This document shows positions 35,783 through 46,292 of a stretch of 64,000 nt of DNA, piece after piece. The stretch covers positions 94,176,575 to 94,240,574 of the forward strand of contig NC_073746.1 of assembly GCF_029784135.1 (NCBI RefSeq), written 5' to 3'. The notes under the pieces are model-generated. The model had not been told where the DNA came from. It saw only the letters and a list, made by a program, of their open reading frames with translations, and did no database searches. How positions within the stretch are numbered: position 1 is the stretch's first letter; every line of letters begins with the position of its first letter. Source of the DNA: Toxorhynchites rutilus septentrionalis (Eukaryota; Arthropoda; Insecta; Diptera; Culicidae). The position numbers and the translations under genes are program-made.

Positions 35783-36915
35783 ACTCTATAGTGATTCTAA
35801 GATTTTCGTGAAATGTGGTAAATTTGTTCTTTATCGCAAAATATTAGACCCTTTATTTCTCTATTTTTTTCATTAGGGTGTCCATTTTCATTTTAGGGTA
35901 GTCCAGAAAATCCATTTTTTCACCTTTTTCCCAAAAATGACTTTTTTCGAAAATTCATAACTTACATTTTTTAACTACTGAACCGATTCAGATGATCGAC
36001 ATATCAAATTGAAGCCATACTTACCTTAGTTAATAACTTAGTCTATTTTGGAAAAATATAATCCTTGCCAAAATTTGGATTTTGTTTTCGTAATTATTGA
36101 TTGTTATTGTTTTTTGTTGTTTTCATGCCTTGCCTTTGAACTAAAGGGCGCTATATTTTTTATATTTTTTCTTGAAAGTTGAGAATTTTTTGCATAACAC
36201 ATAAAAAAATCAGAGATGTGATTTTTGTCGTTTTTAAGTTATGAATCAAAATTTTCCCTTTTCCAGAAAAGAAAAAATCATAAGTTTTAAACAACTGGAC
36301 CGATTCAGATGAACGATATATCAAATTGAAGCTAATGATCTTCTTTTAAAAAATATTATATTTTCGAAAATTTGGATTTTCGTCCTTGTAATTATTGATT
36401 GTGTTAGTTTCTCATAGTTTTCTCGGTTAAAGATAGAGGACGCTATATTTATCCATATTTTTTCTTGATAGCGGTTTTTTTACATAACAAAACCAGAAAT
36501 CAAAGATTATCTTTTTTCATTTTTAAGTTATGATTTTTCAAATTTAAGTTATTTCAATCTCCGTTCAATATTTCTATGCAACTAGATTAGATCAGTGCGA
36601 CCACAATCCAATTGTTTCGCAAGTGTAGTATTTTCTGATAATAGACTAGTTCATTGGCTTCAATTTGATATGTTGATCATCTGAATCGGTCCAATAGTTC
36701 AAAAGTCATGAAAAAAAATTTTTTTTTGAAAAAGTCTTTTTTGGAAGAAAAGGCAAAAAATGATGTTTCGGACCATCTTTTTGACTTTGAAAAATTATAA
36801 CTTAAAAACGTTAAATATCACATCTCTGATTTTTGGGTATGTCATGTAAAACAATACTTAGCTCTCAAGAAAAAATATAAAAATTTGCTCTTTAATCCAA
36901 AGGCATGAAAACAAC
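35783..36915. repeat. Palindromic repeat family F2, longest copy
   Basis: Two halves are inverted copies: GTTTTCATGCCTTGCCTTTGAACTAAAGGGCGC near 36118 mirrors TTAATCCAAAGGCATGAAAAC near 36893, and CCGATTCAGATGA..TATCAAATTGAAGC near 36300 mirrors GCTTCAATTTGATATGTTGATCATCTGAATCGG near 36658. Internal direct repeats of the same words also occur. No coding capacity. It could be a foldback DNA element; its class is unassigned. Confidence 0.72.
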
Positions 36916-36927
36916 AAAAAACAAATA

Positions 36928-37000
36928 CAGGTCGGACTCGATTATCCGGAGTATTGATTTTTTTTCACTCCGGATAATCGAATCCTTCGGATAATCGAGT
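36928..37000. mobile_element. Terminal part of a pogo-like MITE
   Basis: TA followed by CAGGTCGGACTCGATTATCC, then further ATTATCCGGA/TCCGGATAAT and CGGATAATCGAG inverted words. CAGGTCGGACTCGATTA is a typical terminus of pogo-type MITEs; a diverged version (CAGGTCGGGCTCGATTA) is at 63350. The other end was not located. Confidence 0.55.
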
Positions 37001-37071
37001 TATAAAAAAAAACGAATTTTATCTCGGTAAACATAATATAATTATGATTTACACTTATTTATCAAACGGTT

Positions 37072-37698
37072 TTATCTAGATTGACCCGTTTGTATGCCAT
37101 AATTATGAATATCCCACACTACTTCAAACTTCCTGCTCTCGGATAGGGGTTTGGAGAGCATTTTTATCAACTTCTCAATATCCGTTATAAACGCTATAAA
37201 CGTCTCGCCTCTTTGTTGTTTCCGCTCATGGATCCGCTGTCGTATGCCCTGATCCTGATTAGGGTTACCGAAACGATATTTTATCAGATTTTCGAACGTT
37301 TGCCAGTCATCAAATTGATCGACGAATGTAAAGAACCAATCCGAAGCTGGTCCATCCAGTAACAAGTGTACATCTCGTAACAGTTGTGTTTTGGATACCC
37401 CTTCCCGCTCCGCGATTTTTTTGAGTTTATACAAATAATTCTCCACACTCCCCGATCTCATTTCCCCCGTAAACCTGAGTTTCCACTTTTCGACTCTGTA
37501 GAAGTCTCCTCCGGTTTGAAGTGTCTGATCTCGACGCCGACGCTCTTTTCCTTCGAGAGCTCTTCCGTGCCCATTTTGCGAGTTACTTTCAGGATACGAA
37601 TCGTCTGAGGACTCGCTCGGGTTATGCGATCTACGCCCCCTTGAGTTCAATCGGTTTTGTTGGGTTTGTCCTGGTAGTGATCCGGGTTGTATCCTCTG
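37072..37698 (-). pseudogene. LTR retrotransposon gag fragment
   Basis: The minus-strand frame shows the Retrotrans_gag core: KWKLRFTGEM, SVENYLYKLKKIAEREGV, LLLDGPASDWFF, LIKYRFGNPNQDQGIRQRI and FIAFITDIEKLIKMLSKPLS, as found in Ty3/gypsy-like Gag of insects. Gag is the structural particle protein. The frame stays open for about 200 codons, then diverges after FEVVWD and stops at 37072. No protease, RT or LTR is near. The open frame runs without ATG directly into the Helitron-type minisatellite at about 37698, so the gag piece is joined to a repeat unit. Confidence 0.8.
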
Positions 37699-38079
37699 CG
37701 TTTCTTGTCCCCTAAAACCGTCACATGCCAAATTTGGGTCTATTCGCTTGATTAGTTCTTGAGTTATGCAGAAATTTGTGTTTCATTTGTATGGCAGCCC
37801 CCCCTTAGAGAGGGGGGTGGAGTATCTAACCATCATAGAAACATTTATTGCATCCTATTCATTTTGGTTTCGGTTGCTTGATTAATTCTTGAATAATGCA
37901 GAAATTTGTGTTTCTGTTGTATGGCAGCCTCCCCGTAGAGAGGGGAGAGGGGTCTCGAACTATCATAAGAACCTTCTCCGACCCCAAAAACCCCTATATA
38001 CCAATTTTCATGTCGATCGGTGCAGTAGTTTCCGAGTCCATAAGAATCAGACAGACAGACAGAAATCCATTTTTATAGA
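37699..38079 (-). mobile_element. Helitron-like 5' region with minisatellite units
   Basis: On the minus strand it begins TCTATAAAAATGGATTTCTG followed by a CTGT(CTGT)n run, the usual 5' start of these insect non-autonomous Helitrons, then two minisatellite units (TTGTATGGCAGCC, C/G tracts, AATTTGTGTTTC). It is cut at about 37698 by the gag fragment. Confidence 0.65.
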
Positions 38080-38339
38080 TAAAGATACTGTCAGTCATCA
38101 ATAACTGACGCGGCCTAAACGAAAACTCAGTGTCAGTCACCGGTGACTGACGTGGCAGTCAACATATTAATTCGACTACAAAGAGTCAATCGGTTTCAGT
38201 TCGTTCAAGTTTTCAAAAATTAACGTGTTGGTCGGCCGATTTTTCAGACCTTCCTAGTTTTTAATGATTCACCCAATGGATGAAGTAAATGAAATGAAAT
38301 AAAAGTTTTTCGGAAGTAAATAAATACAGAAGGTTTGGG

Positions 38340-38620
38340 TGTCTCGGAGACCTTCTTAGGTTTAGAAAATAATCTCGGTCGTCGCGATTGAATAGTGACG
38401 AACATCGAAATACATTGTTAATTTTAGAAGATTTTCCTCGGTGACCTTCTCATATATCGTCGATTAGAAGAATACTATAAATGTTTCTTAGCGACCTTCT
38501 CAGGTTGTCAAAAATAACCTTGGTCTCCGCGATTGAATAAAAATATATAGATCGAGAGTTTTTATAGGAGTTTTTTATGACCTTCTCAGGTCAGGAAAAA
38601 TGTCTATGTACTAGGCACGA
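38340..38620. repeat. Short tandem repeats upstream of retroposon-like family R, copy 1
   Basis: The word GACCTTCTCAGGT or close variants recurs at about 38349, 38445, 38490 and 38579, with TCGCGATTGAATA between. Equivalent repeats precede the second copy (61680-62060) with a period near 127 bp. Confidence 0.65.
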
Positions 38621-38708
38621 TGATAAACGAAATGCATGACCGATTCGATAAGAATGTATATTTTCTTCAACTCTCATTTCGCCGAATAGTTGAGAGTTCA
38701 CGTTTTTA

Positions 38709-39013
38709 GAATCACATCACTTACCGCAATGAATCCTGATTTTTCTGCACCATTCCCACTAACAACTATCCCTTCCATGATAAACGCTAGGGAACCACGC
38801 TATAGAGGCGACCCTTCTGGCCTTCGGGCGGCGATTACCATACTAACATTCCTTCCCTTCCCCTGGTGACTGTAAGGACGTGGCCGGCGTTGTTACTGAC
38901 CATTTAAAGCTCGAATCACCGAAAATTGCACAACGAGAATGATTTGCTAGTCCCAAGCGTCATTCTGTGTGTTCTTTGTGCAAGTTGGTTGGTCAAGCTC
39001 AAGCTCAAGGAAA
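38709..39013 (+). mobile_element. Retroposon-like repeat, family R, copy 1
   Basis: Matches 62138-62489 over about 290 bp at very high identity, including CTAGGGAACCACGCTATAGA, GGCGACCCTTCTGGCCTTC and GACTGTAAGGACGTGGCCGG. It ends in (CAAGCT)n, here about two units. A hexamer-repeat tail suggests a non-LTR retrotransposon or its SINE derivative; no coding region is present, so this assignment is inference. Confidence 0.7.
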
Positions 39014-39029
39014 TAAATACATAAGGTTT

Positions 39030-41151
39030 GGGCAAAATCCAAGCATTTTTTTTTCTCAACAGATCCTCATAAAATTTCTGCATACCCATACTTTGCACGG
39101 AATAGAGTTCTTGTTTACTTGATTCCATCAGATCGTTTTATATTACATGCTATGGTTGAGGCATATTTATTCTTGGTGAACGCATCGGTGAAGTAAACCG
39201 TTAGTAATGTAAATAATATGTATACACAGTTGCTCACGTTGCTCACGCCGTTGCACTTTATCATATATGAGTATGTTGTGTAAACGGGATAGATGCCAAA
39301 CTTTTTCACCCAACCGCAACTTTCCTTCCCACACATGCTTGGAGGGTCCACAACGGCAATCTTCCTTCAGCTCAGCAGGAAGGAAACAAGCAGTCAACAA
39401 GTTGGCAAATACAGATACTATCAAATGATTATCCATGAACTTAGCTCCATAGTCAGGCCTGGGTTGGTAAACATCCGAAAACGCCCTCTGGTTAGTTAGT
39501 TTTTTTTCTTCCGTTTTTTGTTTTTCGCGCACCTTTTCTTCCCGACGAAGCGCGTCAACATCCAAAACGAATCTTTCTACCTTCTGAACTCTGTTTTTGT
39601 TCGCTCGCGAAGATGAAATGTGCAGTCACGCTGATGCTAATACATTCAACTAGTTTCCTATTTTTTCCTGTCTTCTGTTGCTCGACTGGTGGCACGTGTA
39701 CAGGCGCTCATGGAGAGTCTTTTTCGGTTCATATTCTAGCGCCACTCAAAAGCCGTGAAAAACCGCCTTTCAGAAAAAGAGCTTCAAACAGGCGTACGTG
39801 TCTAGGCGATTGCTTGTGCGATCAGCAAATATGTTCGCTTTGATTTGCCAGCGCTACTTGTTACCCGCCGGTGAGAATTCCCTCAGATGTACAGAACGTG
39901 TTATTCCGATATCGCTTGGTCTGTTTTCCTGGAAGGAAAATCTGTGCTGACGGATCTGGATTTGCCCGGTATCGATCGGAAGTCTCTGTCTCGTGCGCTT
40001 TTTGTTTCCCTTTGGTGGGATCTACCCCTCCCCGTCCCCCACATACCCCTTTTGCTTTTATTTTTGCCTTCTGTGCGGGCAAATAATAATGTACATATGC
40101 GGAAATGTTATTTTATTGAAAGTTTCCCTCCTTTACGGCCGCTTTATGTTTATACGCTCAACTCTACCGGAGAAGAAGAAAAAAATATATGGAAATTCCT
40201 CTCCTTGGGCATTGGAACTTCAGCCGGAAAATCTCCTGCTTGGGTAGGGATTTTCGGCGGCTTACATTTTCGCATCGGTCCCGCCCCTACGAACAGACTT
40301 GAATGGTAAAAAAAATCATCAAGGCAAAAGTTTTCCTCCCCTAATATGCCTGAGGCCATCGGATTCCGTAATAAAATCGGTCGACCAAAGGCAGACGTAA
40401 AAATGAACCACAAGGCGAGCCCAACCCAAAACTCATTGGATGAACCACATGGGACCTTATCTGCTAATACAAGGACAATATGATAAGTAATAACATGTAA
40501 TCCCTCAACATACGGCGGAACCACTCCGGGACCCCACAACAAGCCCATTGAAACGAGCAACTTTTTTTTTCTTATAATTTCCACGAAATGGAGCCACCGG
40601 GGACGGCCGGGCGCTCCAATATAATATAGGCAGTATATAGCCTCGGTATGATTCTTGGTTTTTGTTCGAAAGAAGAAAAATCCGACCTTGTTGAGGTTCT
40701 TACCCCCGTCCCACTTCAAGTGGAAAACGATTGGTGGTGGTTTTTGCCCAATTTTTGCTTCACGCGCTCACACTTTTGGGTTGGCTTCCACGTACCTCTA
40801 TTATTAGCTCGAGTCACGAAACCCGTTTGTCGAAATTATGTCAAATGTTGGCACGCGAACGGAATGCGGAAAAATTGACTTCTAAAAATTGCGTGTCAGA
40901 CGGAATCGTGCTTTCAAAGAACGGAACGTGGAATAAGGTAAGGTTTTTTTTCTCCATTCCAGCCGATCGTCCTTGTCGGGCATGTTTTCAGATTTTATGC
41001 TGAGTCTATCCAATAATAAAATTAAACTATAAAGATCGTATCAAAGATGGGAATATCGATATGAATGGTTATGCTTAGTGGTAATATTTTGTGTTTTATT
41101 CATCTCATTATAATCATCGTTTTCTCATACAGTAATCTTAAACACACCTTT
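39030..41151. other. No gene recognised
   Basis: Relatively balanced base composition and few recognised repeats. The longest frame, 189 codons on the minus strand at 40150-40719, has no known domain and no splice or promoter support; it is left unannotated. A frame at 39613-39843 (+) begins with a hydrophobic stretch but is otherwise unremarkable. Confidence 0.45.
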
Positions 41152-41761
41152 AGAGTGCCAATGAAAATAGTCATCTTGAATGTTCAAACGGGACTATCCT
41201 AAAAATGTTGATTCCCACGAAAAACTACCCTATGCAAAATTTCAGCTCAATCGGACTTCATTTACTAGTGTCACACAGCCGTCAAAGTTTGAGATTTTTG
41301 AAATCCGAAAAATCTTCCAAAGGGGGAGTACATGAAATCGGGATTTACAAAAAAAAAATTTTTTGATTGAAATTTGGAAAATCGAAAATTTATTTTCGAT
41401 GCCAGATGACTTAAAAATGCATAAAACGAGATCTGGTGTCATTTGGAAAAAACAGTTTTTGGTCGAAAATCAACCTTCTGGGACTTAGCCTGAGTAGCAA
41501 TGAAGGTGTGGAAAAAAAATATCATCGAATTTAAAGAACCGACCATATCATTGTTTATTGGCCCCAAAAAAAATGACCTGTGCAAAATTTCAACTCAATC
41601 AGACATGATTTAGGGGCGCCTCACAGCCTGTCGAGATTTACTGTTACCTTTTTTTGTCAAAATTCCACTTTTCAGATGGAAAAGTAACCAAGTTCCAAAA
41701 AGTCAATTTTTGACCAAGTCGAAAGTCGATTCTTGACAAAAAAAAATTTGAGATGACAGTA

Positions 41762-43047
41762 AAGGGCGAGCACGAAATTATTGCGACACATTCAACAGGG
41801 CATAACTTTTTTACCATTGGGTAAAAATCAACCAAATTTTGCACACTTTCTCATTGATGTGTATTGTCTACATGCTGTCAAACTCGAAGTCGTGTTTTTC
41901 GATTCAACGAAAATAGAGGTGAACCAACGCGAGTCGGGAGAACAAATTCTTTCCAAACACCTGGAATTTCCTGACCTGTCGCACCGGCAGTTGGGAAAAA
42001 TGTTGAACATTCACCATTCAACCGTCTCCAGAGTGTTGAAGCGGTTCCAGGAGCGGTTGACGTTGGACCACGGCAAAGGAGCTGGAAGAAAACCGGGACC
42101 GGAGAACAAAAAGACGGAGGGAAAGGTGAAACGGATGATTAAAGCAAATCCCTACGTCTCAAGCCGTGATTTGGCTAAAAAGATCGGCATGTTGCAGAGC
42201 TACGTTCAGAATGCAAAGGAGAGAGCTGGACTACATACATACAAGGTACAGAACTTCCCAAACCGCGATGAGCGGCAACAATCGACGGCTAAAACTCGGG
42301 CACGGTAGCTCTACGAGAAGATGCTGACAAAATATGGCTGCTGTGTGATGGACGACGAAACGTATATAAAAGCCGATTTTAAGCAAATTCCGGGGTTGGA
42401 GTTTTTCACCGGCAAGAGCAAGTTCGATGTGGACGACAAATTTAAGAAGAAGAAAATGTCGAAGTTCGCCTCCAAATATCTCGTTTGGCAGGCCATCTGC
42501 TCTTGCGGACTGAGGAGTGTGCCTTTCGTGACAAAGGGCACAGTAAATGGCGAGATCTACAAATCTGAGTGCCTCGAGAAGCCGTTCTTGCAGCAGCACG
42601 ACGAAGCTCCGTTATTTTGGCCAGATTTGGCATCATACCACTATTCTAAAAGTGTCCTGGAGTGGTATGAGGCCAATTCTGTCCATTTTGTTCCAAAGGA
42701 CATGAACCCGCCAAACTGTCCGGAGCTGCGCCCGGTGGAGCAGTACTGGGCAATAATGGAGCGGAAACTTCGGAAGAGCAAGAAGACAGTCAAAGACGAG
42801 AAGGACATGTTAAGAAAATAGAAAAAAATGAGAAACTGGTACCGGATGACACTGTAAAGACATTGATGGAGGGCATCAAGCGAAAATGCGTTCAATTTTA
42901 CACTCAAGGCTCCATCGATTAACTTTTCTTTTGATTTTTGAAGTAAATATATGTATAAAACTACCCTAAAATTTTGGTTTGATTCTAAACATTATAAGAA
43001 AATTGGCATGACATTTTGGGTGTCGCAATAATTTCGTGTTCGCCCTT
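41762..43047 (+). mobile_element. ITmD37E-type Tc1/mariner transposon, dead copy
   Basis: TA (41760-41761 and 43048-43049) flanks 1286 bp. The inverted ends begin AAGGGCGAGCACGAAATTAT and extend about 28 bp (AAGGGCGAACACG.. on the other end, one mismatch). It contains a broken transposase on the plus strand and is nested inside the palindromic element F1. Confidence 0.92.
41916..42920 (+). pseudogene. DD37E transposase, inactivated
   Basis: Transposase for cut-and-paste movement of the surrounding element. An N-terminal paired helix-turn-helix region (LSHRQLGKMLNIHHSTVSRV and SSRDLAKKIG) precedes the catalytic motifs DDETYIKADF, WPDLASYHYSK and NCPELRPVEQYW; exactly 37 residues separate the second D from E. 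Defects: the expected initiator position appears as ATA, a TAG at 42306-42308 replaces a lysine codon in the AR.LYEKML motif, a TAG at 42819-42821 probably replaces tryptophan, and a one-base shift just after precedes the C-terminal tail, which ends at about 42919. It is closer to the copy at 45161 than to that at 59681. Confidence 0.9.
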
Positions 43048-43948
43048 TAGATCACGACGTTTCATGCAATTTGAAGAAATTTGGTATCAATTTTTTTTGA
43101 AAGACCTGATTAGGTACATGAAACAGGGGACTTCAAAAAAATTTGGGTGATTTTTCGAAAAAAGTCCGATTGAGCTGAATTTTTGCATAGGGTTGTTTTC
43201 TTAGGAATTAACATTTTTAATCAAGTCCGTTTGAAAATTCGGACGCTACTTTTTTTTTCCATACATCCATTGGCACTCTAATTTGTCGGTTTTTTACAAA
43301 CTGACATTTTGACGTCTGCAATGCTAGTAAATGAAGTCTGATTAAGCTAATATTTTTCATTGGGTATTTCATCGTGCAATTTTCATTAGAACCCTAAACC
43401 ATACGTTTTGCCTCGTATTCCGAAAAAAAACAACCAAGTCCCAGAGTGTCGATTTTTGATGAAACATTGTTTTCGAGATGTCAGTAGATCTCGTTTCATG
43501 CAATTTCAAAACATTTGGCATGAACAATTTTTTTTTTTGAAAACTCCGATTTCATGTACCATGCCCCCATCTCCCCTCCTTGGATGATTTTTCAGTTTTC
43601 AAAAAGCTCAAATTTTGACGCCTATACGACATTAGTAAATGAAGTCCGATTGAGCTCATATTTTGCATAGGGTAGTTTCTCGTGGGAATTAAAATTTTCA
43701 GGAAAGTCCCGTTCAAAAATTCGAGATGACTATTTTCATTGGCACCTTAATGTATATCTTCCGTGAAACCAATGTTATAATAGTAAACATACAAGTTAAT
43801 TGAGTGTGCTTATAAAGAATGTATGTTTTTTAAGCATTCTATAGAATTATCAGCTCACCCTGCAAACATTGTTCTGCCATATAAATTATTTCTAGTGAAT
43901 ATTTTGGTTAGGTTGTAAAAAAAAATGTATTGTAAGTGTGCTCGAATG

Positions 43949-44101
43949 TTTTTTTTCTCTATTATAGTGACTTTCATCAACACATTTCGGCTGGTTCATC
44001 ACTTTTACTTCCATTTTTGGAAGAATGCCGGGAGTGAAAATTGAATTCGTGATCTCTGCGTGAGAGGTATAGATGTTACCACTACGCCAGATCGCCTCCA
44101 C
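43949..44101 (-). mobile_element. tRNA-derived SINE, family 4, copy 2
   Basis: The minus strand starts CAGTGGAGGCGATCTGGCG and closely follows copy 1 at 26268. A 10-bp duplication, TGCTCGAATG, flanks it at 43939-43948 and 44102-44111. Confidence 0.87.
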
Positions 44102-44111
44102 TGCTCGAATG

Positions 44112-44989
44112 GATTTATGTTTCGATCCATTCTTTGATGAAGACCAAACGGTTATGTGGGGATGGAATTCGTGACATACAGAGAAATGGAGTGCTGTAGA
44201 CGATGACCCCCGATAACAATAAAGAAAACAAATCAACCATTCTCTTATTTCAATGTATTTCATTTACGTAACTGACATGTTTGGTGTAAAGTGTAAAGTG
44301 AAAAAGGCAATATATTGTTGTTGTAAGGTAGAAAAATTAAATAAAGAAAATTAATATCAATTTCGTTTAATTTCTGTCTCGTTGATGGAAAATGGGCGCT
44401 TGCCGTTTTCTGAATTGACGTCCAAATTCATAACTTTTGGGTCCCGTTCATGAATCAGGAAACCAAAAATATGACAGACAACTTCATTGGAGCGGATGTA
44501 CCGTCCAATTTGGCAGCGCATTATTTCGTTGCTGTCAATTCAAATCGCTATTCTGAATTTGAAACACAGCCATATTGCTTCCCTTATTCATGGACTTGCA
44601 AATGTATTTATTGCTCTTCATCCAATAGAAACTACGTCTTACATTAAGGGTGCCAAATCAGAAAACAGGTCTCGTTTTCATGAAATAAAGTTAACGTTAA
44701 TAACTTTTTTTGATGCGAACGAATTTTAACGATTTGCATACCAATCGAATCGGAAATTTTCTAAGATTTGTTTTATGTGCTATACATTACAATCCCATAG
44801 TCTATATATGGTTTAAATTGATGGAAATTGGAAGCATTCTCATTTCCCCATACATTTGTTCTGTCCATTTGTCTGCTTTCCCCAACAGAGCTGGCAATAA
44901 CGGGCAACTTATGTAGCCGCTAGAATAGAAACAACGAAGGGGGATAGCGAAAAGAGAATATTTGCGAAGTAAACTCCACCCTTGCATAG
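44112..44989. other. No gene recognised
   Basis: AT-rich spacer between a SINE and a mariner. Two overlapping frames at 44450-44729 (+) have no recognisable domain. Confidence 0.45.
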
Positions 44990-44991
44990 TA

Positions 44992-46290
44992 AAGGGTGTG
45001 TCACATCAAATTGCATCACGGAAAAAACGCTGTAGAAATTCGCCCAGTTGACCGATCCTTTTGAAAATTTTAGACAGTAAAATAAAAACTATTAAACAAC
45101 TTTTGGCATTTCTTTTTATTCATACTTCGAGCCCAAGCCCGTATGCTCGCACCCTCCTCTTTACCCCGTCCATAAGGTTCTGTACAACCTCAGGTTGTAG
45201 TTTTTTTTTTTAACAGAAATCCATTTTCTCTTGAAGTCCGCCTCCGATTTGACAGGTTTTGGGTTCTTCCGGAGGGCCTGTTTCATAATCGCCCAATATT
45301 TCTCTATTGGGCGAAGCTCCGGCGCGTTGAGCGGGTTCATTTCCTTTGGCACGAAGGTGACCCCGTTGGCTTCGTACCACTCCAACACGTCCTTTGAATA
45401 GTGGCACGAAGCGAGATCCGGCCAGAAGATGGTCGGGCCCTCGTGCTGCTTCAATAGTGGTAGTAAGCGCTTCTGTAGGCACTCCTTAAGGTAAACCTGC
45501 CCGTTTACCGTGCCGGTCATCACGAAGGGGGCGCTCCGCTTTCCGCAAGAGCAGATCGCTTGCCACACCATGTACTTTTTGGCAAACTTGGATAGTTTCT
45601 GCTTGCGAATCTCCTCCGGAACGCTGAATTTGTCCTCTGCGGAGAAGAACAACAGGCCCGGCAGCTGACGAAAGTCCGCTTTGACGTAGGTTTCGTCGTC
45701 CATTACCAGGCAATGCGGCTTCGTCAGCATTTCGGTGTACAGCTTCCGGGCTCGCGTCTTCCCCACCATGTTTTGCCTTTCGTCACGGTTAGGAGCCTTC
45801 TGAACCTTGTATGTACGCAGGGCCTCCCGCTGCTTGGTCCGCTGGACGAATGAACTTGACAAATTCAGCTTATTGGCGACATCCCGGACCGAACTTCTCG
45901 GATCACGTCTAAACTGCTTAACTACGCGCTTGTGATCTTTTTCACTGACGGAGCATCCATTTTTGCCGTTCTTCACCTTCCGGTCGATGGTTAGGTTCTC
46001 GAAGTATTGTTTTAGTACTCTGCTGACCGTGGATTGGACGATTCCCAGCATCTTACCGATACCCCGATGTGACAACTCCGGATTCTCGAAATGAGTGCGC
46101 AGGATTAATTCACGACGCTCTTTTTCGTTCGACGACATTTTTCCAAATTTACGAAAAATTGACAGTGAGGCATGGCCAACGTGATCTATACACTCTTATC
46201 TGATTATAAGCGAAAGCTGAAGATATAATTCCTAAAAATTAAATTTCTACAGCGTTTTTTCCGTGATGCAATTTGATGTGACACACCCTT
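44992..46290 (-). mobile_element. ITmD37E-type Tc1/mariner transposon, near intact
   Basis: 1299 bp with TA duplications (44990-44991, 46291-46292). The terminal inverted repeats start AAGGGTGTGTCACATCAAAT and match without visible mismatch for about 47 bp, which points to recent insertion. The transposase lies on the minus strand. Confidence 0.93.
45161..46138 (-). CDS. DD37E Tc1/mariner transposase, C-terminal frameshift
   Basis: Predicted 325-residue transposase starting at ATG 46138. Residues about 1-110 form two helix-turn-helix units (ELSHRGIGKMLGIVQSTVSR; SVRDVANKLNLSSSFVQR) that bind the terminal repeats. The catalytic triad is D148 in MDDETYVKADF, D241 in FWPDLASCHYSK and E279 in ELRPIEKYWAI, with 37 residues between the last two, the ITmD37E spacing. 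An 11-base A run on the coding strand (45201-45211) shifts the frame: after it the expected tail (LQPEVVQNL..) is found in another frame and would end about 45107. The shift removes only the tail, but may affect activity; a sequencing error in the homopolymer is also possible. Otherwise intact. Confidence 0.92.
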   Translation of the reverse strand: MSSNEKERRELILRTHFENPELSHRGIGKMLGIVQSTVSRVLKQYFENLTIDRKVKNGKNGCSVSEKDHKRVVKQFRRDPRSSVRDVANKLNLSSSFVQRTKQREALRTYKVQKAPNRDERQNMVGKTRARKLYTEMLTKPHCLVMDDETYVKADFRQLPGLLFFSAEDKFSVPEEIRKQKLSKFAKKYMVWQAICSCGKRSAPFVMTGTVNGQVYLKECLQKRLLPLLKQHEGPTIFWPDLASCHYSKDVLEWYEANGVTFVPKEMNPLNAPELRPIEKYWAIMKQALRKNPKPVKSEADFKRKWISVKKKNYNLRLYRTLWTG

Positions 46291-46292
46291 TA

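Larger units (their letters stand above)
41152..43755. mobile_element. Long palindromic DNA element F1, split by a mariner
   Basis: Arms of about 210 bp are inverted copies: left (41153-41360) begins AGTGCCAATGAAAATAGTCA and the right arm (43530-43751) is its reverse complement. Shared words include ACTACCCTATGCAAAAT, GCTCAATCGGACTTCATTTA and TACATGAAATCGG. A second inner pair (41401-41490 and 43400-43520) shares GAAACGAGATC-like words and CTGGGACTT. Without the mariner (41762-43047) the element would be about 1.3 kb. No transposase of its own. A related fragment is at 58780-58930. Confidence 0.82.

Noticed and set aside
37072..37731. Complete Gag gene
   Set aside because: No ATG in frame, the N-terminal end derives from a Helitron repeat, and the frame is lost after FEVVWD with no pol downstream.
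40150..40719. 189-codon minus-strand frame as a host gene
   Set aside because: No recognisable domain, no splice or promoter support, and overlapping frames of similar length on the plus strand.
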